This document shows, in pieces, positions 8,093-17,030 of a stretch of 64,000 nucleotides of DNA (its first letter is position 1; the number at the start of each line of letters is the position of its first letter). The notes under the pieces were generated by a model. That model was not told where the DNA came from, made no database searches, and saw only the letters and a list, made by a program, of their open reading frames with translations. This DNA is from Pseudomonadota bacterium. Its GTDB lineage: Bacteria > Myxococcota_A > Polyangia > Polyangiales > Polyangiaceae. The stretch lies in the NCBI GenBank assembly GCA_023423895.1, contig JAFAER010000045.1:31127-95126 (forward strand). The letters are read 5' to 3'. Position numbers and translations under genes: made by a program.

Positions 8093-9351
8093 CACGAGAG
8101 CGGCTCCTTCGAGCGGAGCGCCTTCGCGAGCTCCTCGTCGACGACGAGCAACGTGCACGCGAGCCCGTGCGCACGCAGACGTCGCTCGAGCGTCTTCTGC
8201 TCCGACTCGGGGCCGTGACGCGGGACGATCGCGATGACGCTCGAGAGCTGGGCGAGGTGCGGTTCGAGCCGCGCGACGAGCCTGCTCGCGGCCAGGTCCG
8301 GGCCGCGCTGCACTGCCGCGAGGAGCTCGAGGGCCTGATCGAGCCGGCCCAGGCTGCGGCCGAGCGTGAGCTCGTGAACGACGTCGCCGACGACGAGGAC
8401 GTCGATCAACGCCTCTCCGCGCGAGAGGTGGGCGATCACGCCTGCAGCCAGCTCGATCGCGGCCTCGAGCAGGTCCGGATCCATGCTCGCGCTCGTGTCG
8501 AGCACGACGCCGACGCGCGTGAAGTACTCCTGCTGGTACTCGCGGACGGCGGGCTTGCCCGTGCGGGCCCACGTCTTCGCGTGCAGGTCGCGAACGGGAT
8601 CGCCCGGGCGATACGGGCGGACGCCGAGCAGATCCATGGATTCACCTGCCTTCGACGCGAGCGCTACACCTCCGGGCTGGTGTTTCGTCGCGATCGCGAG
8701 CGGCAGGCGAACGACGTTCGCGATCCGAGGCACCACGTAGACCTTCACTCCGTCGCTCGCGGTCCGCGGTCCACAAGCGAGACCGAGCGGAGCAACGCGC
8801 GCTGCCGTGAACGGATCGAGATGGTGCAGCCCGCGCGCGACGAAGCACGCTTGCATCGTGGTCTCGACCGTCGCGCCTGGCTCGACGACGAGCTCGGGCG
8901 GCGGAGGGCCGGTCCAGGTGCCGTCCCACGGAAGGAACGGACCGCGGATGCGGATCGCGACGGCGTCCGTGGAATCGGTGCCGCCAGGCGCTTGCTCGGA
9001 GCGGCAGGAGACCGTGAAGGTGACTTCGTCGCCGACCGTGACGCGGCGAGGGACGGAGACGCGGACGGTCGCACGGTGCAACGCCAGGCTCCGCGCCGCG
9101 ATCGCCGATCCGACCAACAGGCCGACGAGGATCGAGAACACGTAGAACGCGCTCGTTCGTTGCACGTCGACCACGACCGCGCCTGCGATCGGCGCAACCA
9201 CCGCGAGCATGCGGCCCTCGTCGGTGAAGGAGCCCCACGCGCCGACGAAGGGCAGGACGATGCGTCCGAGGCGGCCCTTGCGGAAGCGATCGCGCTCATC
9301 CTTGGTCTTCGGGATGAGGATGTGGTTCAGCCGTGCCAGGTCGATCCGCAT
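8089..9351 (-). CDS. DUF58 domain protein with VWA-like fold
   Basis: 420 residues, ATG start. Two membrane helices lie near residues 40-90. The DUF58 signature GVRPYRPGDPVRDLHAK and ARTGKPAVREYQ follows around residues 245-272. After it comes a von Willebrand A-like segment with a metal-site motif DTSASMD near residue 290. In this conserved gene trio the MoxR ATPase is thought to act as a chaperone on the VWA-like domain. The gene lies 20 bases after moxR and overlaps the transglutaminase gene by four bases, so the three form one operon. Role is inferred from family context. Confidence 0.92.
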   Translation of the reverse strand: MRIDLARLNHILIPKTKDERDRFRKGRLGRIVLPFVGAWGSFTDEGRMLAVVAPIAGAVVVDVQRTSAFYVFSILVGLLVGSAIAARSLALHRATVRVSVPRRVTVGDEVTFTVSCRSEQAPGGTDSTDAVAIRIRGPFLPWDGTWTGPPPPELVVEPGATVETTMQACFVARGLHHLDPFTAARVAPLGLACGPRTASDGVKVYVVPRIANVVRLPLAIATKHQPGGVALASKAGESMDLLGVRPYRPGDPVRDLHAKTWARTGKPAVREYQQEYFTRVGVVLDTSASMDPDLLEAAIELAAGVIAHLSRGEALIDVLVVGDVVHELTLGRSLGRLDQALELLAAVQRGPDLAASRLVARLEPHLAQLSSVIAIVPRHGPESEQKTLERRLRAHGLACTLLVVDEELAKALRSKEPLSW

Positions 9352-9371
9352 CGAACGGCTCCATCAGGCAG

Positions 9372-10307
9372 TCAGACGGGTACTTGGACCTCGCGCGCGA
9401 CCCGCCTCACGATCTCCTCGGGGGAAAGGCCTCCATAACGAGCCTCGGTCGTGAGCTGGACGCGGTGTGCCAGCACGGGCCCCGCGAGCGCGTGGACATC
9501 GTCCGGGCTCACGTAGCTCCGGCCGTGGAGGAACGCGCGTGCCTGTGACGCCCGGAAGAACGCCAGCGCGCCGCGGGGGCTGATCCCGCGCTCGATCTGC
9601 GTCGCTTTGCGCGTCTGATGGACGATCTCGAGCAGATACCGCGCGACCGGCTCCTTCACCTCGACCTCACGCACCTGCCCCTGGATGCGCACGATCTCTT
9701 CGCGGGTGCACACCGGCTCGACGTTCGACAGCGGATCCTCGATCCGGCGCGCATAGAGCATCGCGAGCTCCGCCTCTGCCGACGGATAGCCGACGCCGAT
9801 ACGGAGCAGAAAGCGATCGAGCTGCGCCTCGGGAAGAGGGTAGGTGCCCTGGTAGTCCGCCGGGTTCTGGGTCGCGACGACGAAGAAGGGAACGGGAAGC
9901 GCGCGCGTCGTACCGTCGACGGTTGCCTGCGACTCGTTCATCGCCTCGAGGAGCGCCGATTGCGTGCGCGGCGATGCCCGGTTGATCTCGTCCGCGAGCA
10001 GCACGTTCGTGAAGATCGGTCCGGGATGAAACGAGAGTGAGCCGTCTCGCGGGTTCAGGATCTGAGACCCGAGGATGTCCGTCGGGAGGAGATCGGGCGT
10101 GAACTGCGCGCGCGTGAACGTGACGTCGAGCGCTCGCGCCAGCGCCTTGGCGAGGGTCGTCTTGCCGACGCCGGGCACGTCCTCGACGAGCACGTGACCC
10201 GCGCCCAGCAGCGCGACGAGCAGGAGATCGATCACGTCGTCCTTCCCCGACAGCACACTTCCCATCGCCTGCTTCAGGCGGTTCACGGTCGCATGGGTCG
10301 AGCTCAA
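9372..10307 (-). CDS. MoxR family AAA+ ATPase
   Basis: 311 residues from a TTG; an in-frame GTG at codon 8 or ATG at codon 15 are alternatives. Walker A is EDVPGVGKTTLAKAL with Lys49. Walker B is LLADEINRASPRTQSALLEAM, which is typical of MoxR. Sensor 1 is VATQNPADYQGTYPLPEAQLDRF, with an arginine finger in the same region. The C-terminal lid domain carries the usual SPRGALAFFRASQARAF. MoxR ATPases assemble or activate VWA proteins, here most likely the DUF58 product encoded next. First gene of the operon; the divergent lipoprotein gene starts 79 bases away. Confidence 0.93.
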   Translation of the reverse strand: MSSTHATVNRLKQAMGSVLSGKDDVIDLLLVALLGAGHVLVEDVPGVGKTTLAKALARALDVTFTRAQFTPDLLPTDILGSQILNPRDGSLSFHPGPIFTNVLLADEINRASPRTQSALLEAMNESQATVDGTTRALPVPFFVVATQNPADYQGTYPLPEAQLDRFLLRIGVGYPSAEAELAMLYARRIEDPLSNVEPVCTREEIVRIQGQVREVEVKEPVARYLLEIVHQTRKATQIERGISPRGALAFFRASQARAFLHGRSYVSPDDVHALAGPVLAHRVQLTTEARYGGLSPEEIVRRVAREVQVPV

Positions 10308-10385
10308 GGCACCCCGAGGATAAACCCCAGGCGGAACGCGATTGAGTGGAAATGACGACCGATTCGTCCAACACTGTCGAAGGTC

Positions 10386-11147
10386 ATGACGACGAAGCCC
10401 GGCCTCGCTCTTCGCGTCTCTGCGCTCGCGCTGCTCGCCGCGGGATGCTCGACCGCGAGCAGTGCTCAGCCGAGCCGTCCGGTCGCGGCGGCATCACCTC
10501 CGAAAGACGACGGCAAGTCCGCGCAGGGCGGCACGGGGGGCACGGGCCATTCCGCCGCGCTCGAACAGCTCAAGCTCGCGCCGATCGTCCCCAAGGCGGA
10601 CAAGCAGCATGCGGTCCTCGTGCCGCTTCCTGACGCGGAGCACTGGACGCGTGTTCGCTTCCTGACGCTGAAGAGCCTGGTCGGGTTCCGGTACGGCAAG
10701 GACCATCACGCGATCTTCGCGGGCTTCGTCACGCACGTCGACGACAACTCCGTGCAAGGTGCATGCAACAAGAGCTTCGAGCAATATGCAGCTCCGTGGG
10801 TCGATGCGTTCGAGGTCGAGCTGAAGCACGAGACTCCCATCGCGTTCACGTGGAGCGCTCCGTCGCCTCCTGCGCCGCCGGGGCAAGATCCGCCTCCGAA
10901 GAAGATCGACATCGTCGACGTCGATCCGGTCCACGCCAAGACGGCGACCGTCCTCTCACGCGAGTCTTACGAGGCTGCATGGGCGGCCTACCCGGCGTGG
11001 GGTGACAAGGCGTGCCTCGTGCTCGGCGTCGCCATCCCCGCGCGCGATGATCCGCAGCGTGCGCGCGAGGTGCGCGATCGATTCCTCCGTGAGGTGTTCC
11101 CGAAGGTCACCGTCACGGGGCACGAGGAGCCGAAGGAGCGCTACTGA
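10386..11147 (+). CDS. Hypothetical lipoprotein
   Basis: 253 residues, ATG start. The signal peptide MTTKPGLALRVSALALLAAGC ends in a lipobox (LAAGC), so it is probably attached to the outer membrane. A low-complexity Gly/Ser/Thr linker (about residues 28-60) follows, then an alpha/beta region without a motif I recognise. A Pro-rich insertion (SPPAPPGQDPPPKK) sits near residue 165. One Cys (QGACNKSF) and another near the C-terminus (DKACLVLG) could pair. No enzyme signature is visible. It is divergent from moxR and converges on the YGAP-repeat gene, so it is probably transcribed alone. Confidence 0.75.
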   Translation: MTTKPGLALRVSALALLAAGCSTASSAQPSRPVAAASPPKDDGKSAQGGTGGTGHSAALEQLKLAPIVPKADKQHAVLVPLPDAEHWTRVRFLTLKSLVGFRYGKDHHAIFAGFVTHVDDNSVQGACNKSFEQYAAPWVDAFEVELKHETPIAFTWSAPSPPAPPGQDPPPKKIDIVDVDPVHAKTATVLSRESYEAAWAAYPAWGDKACLVLGVAIPARDDPQRAREVRDRFLREVFPKVTVTGHEEPKERY

Positions 11148-11198
11148 TCGGCGGGCGATGAGCCGTGGCCCATGCGAGCGGGATCCTCGCGCGTGATG

Positions 11199-12071
11199 TC
11201 AGCGTGAATAGGGACCGCGGCCCGGCGGCTGCGGCGCGCCATAAGGCTGCTGCTGGTGGCCTTGCGGCGCGCCATAAGGCTGCGGCTGCGGGTGGCCTTG
11301 CGGCGCGCCATAAGGCTGCGGCTGCGGGTGGTGGTGGCCTTGCGGTGCGCCGTAAGGCTGCGGCTGCTGGTGGGCGTGCGGCGCGCCGTAAGGCTGCGGC
11401 TGCTGATGGGCCTGCGGCGCGCCATAAGGCTGCTGCTGGTGGTGGGCTTGCGGCGCGCCATAAGGCTGCGGCTGCGGAGCCCCGTACGCGGGCTGGCCGA
11501 ACCCCCCCGCCGGCGGAGGCGGACCCGGGGGCGCGCCCATCGCGGGATGGTTCATCGCCGGCGGAGCGCCGTAGCCCATCGCGGGCGGAGCGCCGTAGCC
11601 CATCGCGGGCGCGGGCGGAGCGCCGTAGCCCATCGCCATGGGGGCACCATGCGGGGACTGGTCGGGCGCCGCCATGTCACCCGCCTCGATCCCGATGGCC
11701 GCCATGAGCTCTGCGCGTCGGGCGTTCGAGCAGCGACCGAAGAGCATCCCGACGAGCGGGAAGGCCCCGAACGAAAGCGCCGACATGACGAGCAACGCGA
11801 TCCCGAGCAACGCGAGGCCGTCGGCGAAGGCGCCGAATGCTCCGGCGATGCAGCCGAGGCCGCTCAGAATCGCGCCACCGCGCAGCCATCCGCTCGCGGC
11901 CGCCTTGAAGCTGAAGGGAAGCTTCACCCCGCCGTCCTCACCGACGAGGAACACCGTCTCGAACGGGACGAGCGGGACGAACATGAGGTGGAAGAAGCGG
12001 CAGCTGACGTGCCCCAGTCCCTCGATGACATCCGTGCGGCCGTAGCAGCGTGTGCCGTAGACGATGATCAT
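11199..12071 (-). CDS. Membrane protein with YGAP-repeat tail
   Basis: 290 residues. The first 130 form a compact domain that begins MIIVYGTRCYGRTDVIEGLG, with Cys9 and Cys24. It carries hydrophobic helices around residues 60-110 (GGAILSGLGCIAGAFGAF and LALLGIALLVMSALSFGAFP). The N-terminus resembles zinc-ribbon-like small membrane proteins that have lost part of the metal site. From about residue 145 the protein is low complexity: first MGYGAPPA units, then at least seven QPYGAPQ units spaced by Gln/His/Pro. Such tails are usually flexible and surface-exposed or involved in clustering. The domain is not one I can name. Confidence 0.75.
   Translation of the reverse strand: MIIVYGTRCYGRTDVIEGLGHVSCRFFHLMFVPLVPFETVFLVGEDGGVKLPFSFKAAASGWLRGGAILSGLGCIAGAFGAFADGLALLGIALLVMSALSFGAFPLVGMLFGRCSNARRAELMAAIGIEAGDMAAPDQSPHGAPMAMGYGAPPAPAMGYGAPPAMGYGAPPAMNHPAMGAPPGPPPPAGGFGQPAYGAPQPQPYGAPQAHHQQQPYGAPQAHQQPQPYGAPHAHQQPQPYGAPQGHHHPQPQPYGAPQGHPQPQPYGAPQGHQQQPYGAPQPPGRGPYSR
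11225..11487. repeat. Degenerate tandem repeat encoding QPYGAPQ units
   Basis: Inside the preceding gene, the core gcgccataaggctgc (or gcgccgtaaggctgc) recurs about every 33-42 bases, at least seven times. Units differ by in-frame gains and losses of Gln/His/Pro codons, as expected for replication slippage. A second set of shorter units encoding MGYGAPPA lies at about 11560-11640. Confidence 0.9.
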
Positions 12072-12357
12072 GCTCGATGTCTCCCCAGCGGTGCGTCGAC
12101 GAGAACGCTCGTCACGTCACGAGGCGCGGCGCTGATCCTGCCTTGCTTCGCGTCGTGGGGGAATGCCCCGAAAGGGGGATGCTCCCGTGTCGACGGACGA
12201 TCTCGGCGACTCCGCCCGCGATGGTGCGAGGACGTGCTCCGGATGCGCCAGACCTCCACACCTCGCGATGGATGCGGCTTGGAACGCGCACCCTCGTGAG
12301 CTGGTGAGCAAGCTCCTTCCCTTGTTCTCTTGTTCGTCGGTTGATGCGAAGCGTCGT

Positions 12358-13230
12358 TCAGCGTGCGCGCCGACCGAACGCGCTCGGATCGACGTCGCCG
12401 GAGCGCAACATGTGGCGATCGGAGCAGAGCTCGGGCGCTGACGCGAGGCGCTTCGCGTCCTCCGGTCCGAGCTTCTGCGCCAGATCGTCTTCGAACGTCT
12501 TCGACTCCTTCGTCAGGAGGAGCGCGAGTTGCTCCACGGGAGGCATCTCGCCCACCGATTTCGGCGCCTCACGCTTTCCAGCCTGGACCTCGGCGACGCG
12601 CGAGAGCGCCGCCTTCGTCGCATCCGGATTCGTCTTCCGCGCGCTGTTGCCGATGACGTCGATGCAGGAGCTGATCCCGACCTTGTCCGCCGCTTCGGCG
12701 CTGCCGAGCACCTGCGCGCAGAGCGGCTTGATCTGATCGGTCATTCGCTTGTTGGACGCCTCGTAGGCCGCCTGCAGTGCATCCGTGTCCTGCGGCGCCA
12801 GCCCGAGGCGGTCGACGACGCGCTCGTTCGGCACCCACGGCGTGTCGCGAATGCACGGGATGCGCGTCGGGACGACACCGGTCTCGGCCATGCGCTCCCA
12901 ATCTTCCTTCGTCATCGGCCCGCGCTCGCGTCGTCGGGCGCGCCCGCCGGAGTCGGCCGGTGCGGGCGCTGCCGACGCGGGCGCTGCGGCCGTGCCGACG
13001 GGTTGTTCGCCGAGCTCCGCGAGCCTTCGATCGCATTCGTGGAGCGCGGCGGTCAGGTTCGCGTTCGCCTTCGCGAGGGCGCTCTCGTCCGCGTCGGTCG
13101 CGGGCTCGGGCGTGACCGAACCGACCGGCGACGGCGCAGACCTCTGTGGAGGGAACGCTGTCCATGCCCCGCTGGTCGTCACGGCTCCGAGCAGGAATGC
13201 GATTGCGCCGACCACCCAGGGCTTCGCCAT
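12358..13230 (-). CDS. Hypothetical membrane-anchored protein with coiled coil
   Basis: 290 residues, ATG start. A single N-terminal hydrophobic helix (VVGAIAFLLGAVTTSGAW) is not followed by a lipobox, so it is either a membrane anchor or an uncleaved signal. A short predicted coiled coil follows (DESALAKANANLTAALHECDRRLAELG, near residues 48-74), then an Ala/Pro linker. The folded part has paired cysteines: one in IPCIRDTPWVPNE, then IKPLCAQ, GISSCID and APELCSD. These could form disulfides in the periplasm. I do not recognise the family. The 286 bases separating it from the repeat-tail gene hold only a short hairpin (CCCC GAAA GGGG near 12168-12180). Confidence 0.7.
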   Translation of the reverse strand: MAKPWVVGAIAFLLGAVTTSGAWTAFPPQRSAPSPVGSVTPEPATDADESALAKANANLTAALHECDRRLAELGEQPVGTAAAPASAAPAPADSGGRARRRERGPMTKEDWERMAETGVVPTRIPCIRDTPWVPNERVVDRLGLAPQDTDALQAAYEASNKRMTDQIKPLCAQVLGSAEAADKVGISSCIDVIGNSARKTNPDATKAALSRVAEVQAGKREAPKSVGEMPPVEQLALLLTKESKTFEDDLAQKLGPEDAKRLASAPELCSDRHMLRSGDVDPSAFGRRAR

Positions 13231-13298
13231 GGGGAGACGATATCAGTGCTCCGTTCGCCTGCGAGCACCTCGGACGAATCGAGCGAGAGCGACGACGA

Positions 13299-13320
13299 GC
13301 CGTCGCCGATCGTCGACGGC
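13299..13320 (-). terminator. Possible terminator after exonuclease III gene
   Basis: GCCGTCG (13299-13305) and CGACGGC (13314-13320) make a perfect 7-bp stem with an 8-base loop, 38 bases beyond the xthA stop in the direction of transcription. No T-run follows. Confidence 0.35.
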
Positions 13321-13357
13321 CTTCGCGCGTCGTCAATCCAAGCGGCGGTCTCCTCGA

Positions 13358-14137
13358 TCAATCGAGGACGGCGACGACCGGAGCGTGATCGGACGGAATG
13401 GCACCCGACGTCTTGCCCTTCTTGCGGTAGTCGCGGTCGACGTAGACGTCGGTCACGCGGCTCGCGACGCCCGGCGTGGCGAACAGGAGATCGAGACGCA
13501 TCCCCTCCTTCTTGTGGAAGGATCCCGCGCGATAGTCCCACCAGGAGAAGCCGGGATCGTCCGGGTAGCGCGTGCGATAGAGATCGACGAGGCCGGCCTC
13601 TCGGAGTCGCGTGAGGAGCGCGCGCTCCTCGTCGGTGTGAAAGATCTTTCCTTTGAAGCGGATGCCGCCATACGAGTCGAGATCCGTCCAGCAGACGTTG
13701 AAGTCGCCGCCGACGACGAGGGCCGCGTCGCGATCGGCGCGTGACTCGATGTGGTGTGCGAGCCGTTCGAGCCAGCCCAGCTTCACCTTGTAGTCGGCGT
13801 GGCTCAGCGTCTTGCCGTTCGGCACGTACACGCTAGCGACCTCGATGCCATGCACCTTCGCGACGACGAAGCGCGCTCCGTGCTCCGCAGCTCTGGGGAG
13901 CTCGCGCATCACGAGCTCCGGGCGCTCCTTTGCGATGACGGCAACACCGTTCCATCCTTGTTGGCCCGCGAGCACCGCGTGATAGCCGGAGGCGCGCAGC
14001 TCGAGATGGGGGAACTCGTCCTCGGTGATCTTGAGCTCCTGGAGGCAGACGACGTCCGGCTGGCGTTCGGCGAGGAACTCAGCCAGGCGTTGTGACCGAG
14101 CGCGGATGCCGTTCACGTTCCATGTGGCGAGAAGCAC
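13358..14137 (-). CDS. xthA: Exodeoxyribonuclease III
   Basis: 259 residues from a GTG start, the normal length. It is a cytoplasmic Mg-dependent AP endonuclease and 3'-5' exonuclease for base-excision repair. Family signatures are all visible: LLATWNVNGIRAR at the N-terminus (metal/catalytic Asn), VVCLQELKITEDEFP (catalytic Glu), VYVPNGK, GGDFNVCWTDLD (catalytic Asp-Asn pair), and the C-terminal AIPSDHAPVVAVLD with the Asp-His catalytic dyad. The GTG start is dictated by the conserved N-terminus. It appears to be a single-gene unit, with a hairpin after the stop. Confidence 0.95.
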   Translation of the reverse strand: MLLATWNVNGIRARSQRLAEFLAERQPDVVCLQELKITEDEFPHLELRASGYHAVLAGQQGWNGVAVIAKERPELVMRELPRAAEHGARFVVAKVHGIEVASVYVPNGKTLSHADYKVKLGWLERLAHHIESRADRDAALVVGGDFNVCWTDLDSYGGIRFKGKIFHTDEERALLTRLREAGLVDLYRTRYPDDPGFSWWDYRAGSFHKKEGMRLDLLFATPGVASRVTDVYVDRDYRKKGKTSGAIPSDHAPVVAVLD

Positions 14138-14205
14138 GAGGGCTGTCTAGATCGGGCCGACGCCCGTGTCGACTGCCGGAAGAGCTTCGTGGAGCCGCGG
14201 CAGCT

Positions 14206-15963
14206 TCACATGTCGCCGATGCTGGGGGCGCGCGTGCTCTCCGCCTTGCCGGCGATCCGGCGGCCGTGCTCGTCCAGGCAACGGACGGCTTCCTCCGCCG
14301 TCTTCGTCTCGAGGAGCGCTTCCCGCGCCTTGGCGTCGAAGACCGACCGCGCGAGCGCCGCGAGCACGCGTACCTCTTTCTCGTATGCGCGGGGAGGCAG
14401 GAGCAGCAAGAAGACGATCTTCGCTGGACGCCCGTCTGGGGCGTCGAAATCGATCCCGCTCGGGGAAAGTCCGAGCGCCACGACCGCCTTCTTCAGTCCT
14501 TCGACGGGCGCGTGCGGGATCGCGACCTCGTCACCGAGGCCCGTCGGCGCGACCAGCTCTCGTTCGAGCACGGAGATGAGCGCAGGCTCGACGAGGTCTC
14601 CGAGCGCTGGACGGAGCGCGCGTCCCAGCTCCTCGATCGCGCGCGCCGACGTCGACGACGTCAGGACCGGGACGAAAGCACCGTCGCGAACGAGGCCTGC
14701 GGCATCGTCGGCGCTCGGCTGGGGACCGCGCTGCTTCGGGTAGAGAAGGCGCTTCATCGCCGGCCCCGCGAGCATGGAGGTGCCCACCGCCATCGTCACG
14801 AGCGCGACGAAGACGCTGTCGTTGATGAGCTTCGCCTCGCGCGCGAGGAGGGCCAAGATGATCTCCATCGCGCCGCGGGCGTTGAGCCCGAACCCGATCG
14901 CGAGCGCCTCGCGCCACGGCACGCCGGTGAGCCGCGCGCCGCCTGCGCAGCCGATGAGCTTCGCTGCCGTGGCCACGGCGAAGACGACGAGGCAAAGCCC
15001 GAGGTCGAAGCTGCTCACGAAGTCGACACGGAGCGCGACGGAGGCGAAGAACACCGGCGCGAAGACGTTGGTGACGAACTGGTGGATCGTCTGCCGCGTA
15101 CGCTCGCGCAGTCGTGGAGAGTCGCCGAACGCGACGCCGACGAGGAAGCCTCCGAGCACCGCGTGGATGCCGATCGCTTGTGTCGCTCCTGCGCCGAGCA
15201 TCGCGAGCACGGCGACGAACGAGAGGATCCTGCCAGGGGCGAGCTCACCATGCTGCTCGATGACGGACAGGACCCGATCGATCAGGCGTCGGCCGGGGAC
15301 GAGCAGAACGACGGCGAGGACGGTCGCAAGGACGATCGTGCGGGCAAGGATGCCGAAATCGACGCTGCCGCCGCGCATCGGCCCGAGCAGGATGCTGAAG
15401 GCCACCCAGCCGACGAGGTCGTCCAGCATCGCGACCGTCATCACGAGGAGGCCGACGTCGGTCTTGAACAGCCCGAGGTCGAGCAACGTCTTCGCGATGA
15501 CCGGCAATGCCGAGATGGAGAGCGCCACGCCGAGGAAGATGGCGAACAGGTTGCGGTCCGCCGACGCGCCGATGGCGTCGTCGGGAACGAGATGCCCGAG
15601 GGCCAGGCCTCCGGCGAGCGGCATCAAGATGCCGAGGGCCGCAACGAGAACGGCGTTCTTCCCGCGACGCTTGACGATGCCGAGATCGACCTCGAGCCCG
15701 GCGACGACGAGGAGCAACACGACCGACATGGTCGTGTAGCCGGCGAGCATGTCCGCCGCTGCGCTGCCCGCCGGCGGGAAGAGCCAGGCGTGCGCGCTCG
15801 GCGCGATACGCTGGAGCCCCGTGGCGCCGAGGAGGATCCCGGTGAGAAGCTCGCCGACGACGAGCGGCAGACCAATGCTCCGAGCGACCTCTCCGAGCAG
15901 GCGCGCGACACCGAGCAGCGTCGCCAGCGAGAGGAGAAAGACGAGAGCTTCTTGACCGTGCAC
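14206..15963 (-). CDS. CPA2-type cation/proton antiporter fused to a PTS EIIA domain
   Basis: 585 residues from a GTG start. Residues about 1-390 form a Kef/NapA-like Na+(K+)/H+ antiporter with roughly 12-13 membrane helices. They include LPLVVGELLTGILLG and the two-helix core seen in CPA2 transporters. From about residue 430 a phosphotransferase EIIA type 2 (fructose/Ntr) domain follows. Its phospho-accepting His484 lies in GDEVAIPHAPVEG. EIIA fusion implies that transport is gated by phosphorylation from EI/HPr or EI-Ntr, linking ion balance to carbon or nitrogen status. The ion is not readable from sequence. It sits 30 bases after the dehydrogenase gene on the same strand, so co-transcription is possible. 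Confidence 0.9.
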   Translation of the reverse strand: MHGQEALVFLLSLATLLGVARLLGEVARSIGLPLVVGELLTGILLGATGLQRIAPSAHAWLFPPAGSAAADMLAGYTTMSVVLLLVVAGLEVDLGIVKRRGKNAVLVAALGILMPLAGGLALGHLVPDDAIGASADRNLFAIFLGVALSISALPVIAKTLLDLGLFKTDVGLLVMTVAMLDDLVGWVAFSILLGPMRGGSVDFGILARTIVLATVLAVVLLVPGRRLIDRVLSVIEQHGELAPGRILSFVAVLAMLGAGATQAIGIHAVLGGFLVGVAFGDSPRLRERTRQTIHQFVTNVFAPVFFASVALRVDFVSSFDLGLCLVVFAVATAAKLIGCAGGARLTGVPWREALAIGFGLNARGAMEIILALLAREAKLINDSVFVALVTMAVGTSMLAGPAMKRLLYPKQRGPQPSADDAAGLVRDGAFVPVLTSSTSARAIEELGRALRPALGDLVEPALISVLERELVAPTGLGDEVAIPHAPVEGLKKAVVALGLSPSGIDFDAPDGRPAKIVFLLLLPPRAYEKEVRVLAALARSVFDAKAREALLETKTAEEAVRCLDEHGRRIAGKAESTRAPSIGDM

Positions 15964-15993
15964 GCCGTCCCCCTCGAGGCTGCCGGCCTCGCA

Positions 15994-16998
15994 TCACGCG
16001 CGCCCGACTGCCTCGCAGAGCGCTCGGGTGTATTCCTCCGTGCCGGCGGTGCCGCCGAGATCGGCCGTGCGGACCCCGCTCTCGAACGTGGAGAGCAGTC
16101 CCTTTTCGATCTTGTGCGCCGCCGTGTGCTCCCCGAGATGGTGGAGCATCATGACGCCGCTCTGGATGAGCGCCGTCGGATTCGCGAGGCCCATGCCGGC
16201 GATGTCCGGCGCGGTTCCGTGGACGGCCTCGAACACCGCCGCATCGACGCCGATGTTGGCGCCCGGCACGATGCCGAGCCCACCGACGAGGCCCGCTCCG
16301 AGATCGCTCAGGATGTCACCGTAGAGGTTCTCCGTGACGATGACGTCGAGCTTGTTGGCGTTCTTCACCATCTGCATCGCGCACGCGTCGACGATGACCT
16401 CGTGCGGCTCGATGCGGGGGTGCTTGAGCGCGATCTTGCGGAAGCACTCGAGCAGAAGCCCGTCCGAGAGCTTCATGATGTTCGCTTTGTGTACGACCGT
16501 GACGCGTTTGCGGTTGAGCCGCTCGGCGTAGTCGAAGGCGTATTCGCAGATGCGGAGGCAGGCGCGCTCCGTGATGAGCTTCATCGACTGCGCAACGCCC
16601 GGCATGATCATCAGCTCGAGGCCCGCGTAGAGGTCCTCGGTGTTTTCGCGGACGATGACGATGTCCGTGCCCTCGAAGCGCGGCTCGATTCCCGGAAGGC
16701 TCCGGACGGGCCTGACGTTGGCGTAGAGGTCGAGCGCCTGGCGCAGGGTCACGTTCACGGAACGGAATCCCTTGCCGATCGGCGTGCCAATCGGACCTTT
16801 GAGCGCGACCTTGTTCCGACGGATCGAGTCGAGGACCTCGTCCGGCAGTGTGGTCCCGCGCTTTTCGGCGACGGCAGCGCCGGCCTCTTGGACCTCCCAT
16901 TCGATGGCGACGCCTGACGCGGCGAGGACTCGTCGCGTTGCGTCGGCCACTTCGGGTCCGATGCCATCCCCCGGGATGAGCGTGATCGTGTGGGCCAT
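15994..16998 (-). CDS. NAD-dependent isocitrate dehydrogenase family protein
   Basis: 334 residues from ATG 16998, chosen because the conserved N-terminus (HTITLIPGDGIGPEV) starts right after it; the longer frame adds 42 unlikely residues. It belongs to the isocitrate/isopropylmalate dehydrogenase family. Its substrate loop (SVNVTLRQALDLYANVRPVR), RENTEDLYAGLE and metal-site ENLYGDILSDLGAGLVGGLG match the NAD-type isocitrate dehydrogenases. Those oxidatively decarboxylate isocitrate to 2-oxoglutarate. Homoisocitrate or isopropylmalate are less likely substrates. Its start is only 32 bases from the divergent hydrolase start, so both promoters must overlap. Confidence 0.88.
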   Translation of the reverse strand: MAHTITLIPGDGIGPEVADATRRVLAASGVAIEWEVQEAGAAVAEKRGTTLPDEVLDSIRRNKVALKGPIGTPIGKGFRSVNVTLRQALDLYANVRPVRSLPGIEPRFEGTDIVIVRENTEDLYAGLELMIMPGVAQSMKLITERACLRICEYAFDYAERLNRKRVTVVHKANIMKLSDGLLLECFRKIALKHPRIEPHEVIVDACAMQMVKNANKLDVIVTENLYGDILSDLGAGLVGGLGIVPGANIGVDAAVFEAVHGTAPDIAGMGLANPTALIQSGVMMLHHLGEHTAAHKIEKGLLSTFESGVRTADLGGTAGTEEYTRALCEAVGRA

Positions 16999-17030
16999 CA
17001 GCGGTGCGCCAGCGTACTCTGTGCCGCGCG

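Noticed and set aside
11225..11487. Regular repeats that might suggest a CRISPR array
   Set aside because: Units vary in length, have no unique spacers, and lie in frame inside a coding region encoding YGAP repeats.
14092..16917. A 941-codon plus-strand frame
   Set aside because: Antisense to the antiporter-EIIA and dehydrogenase genes; composition is Arg/Asp/Glu-biased without motifs.
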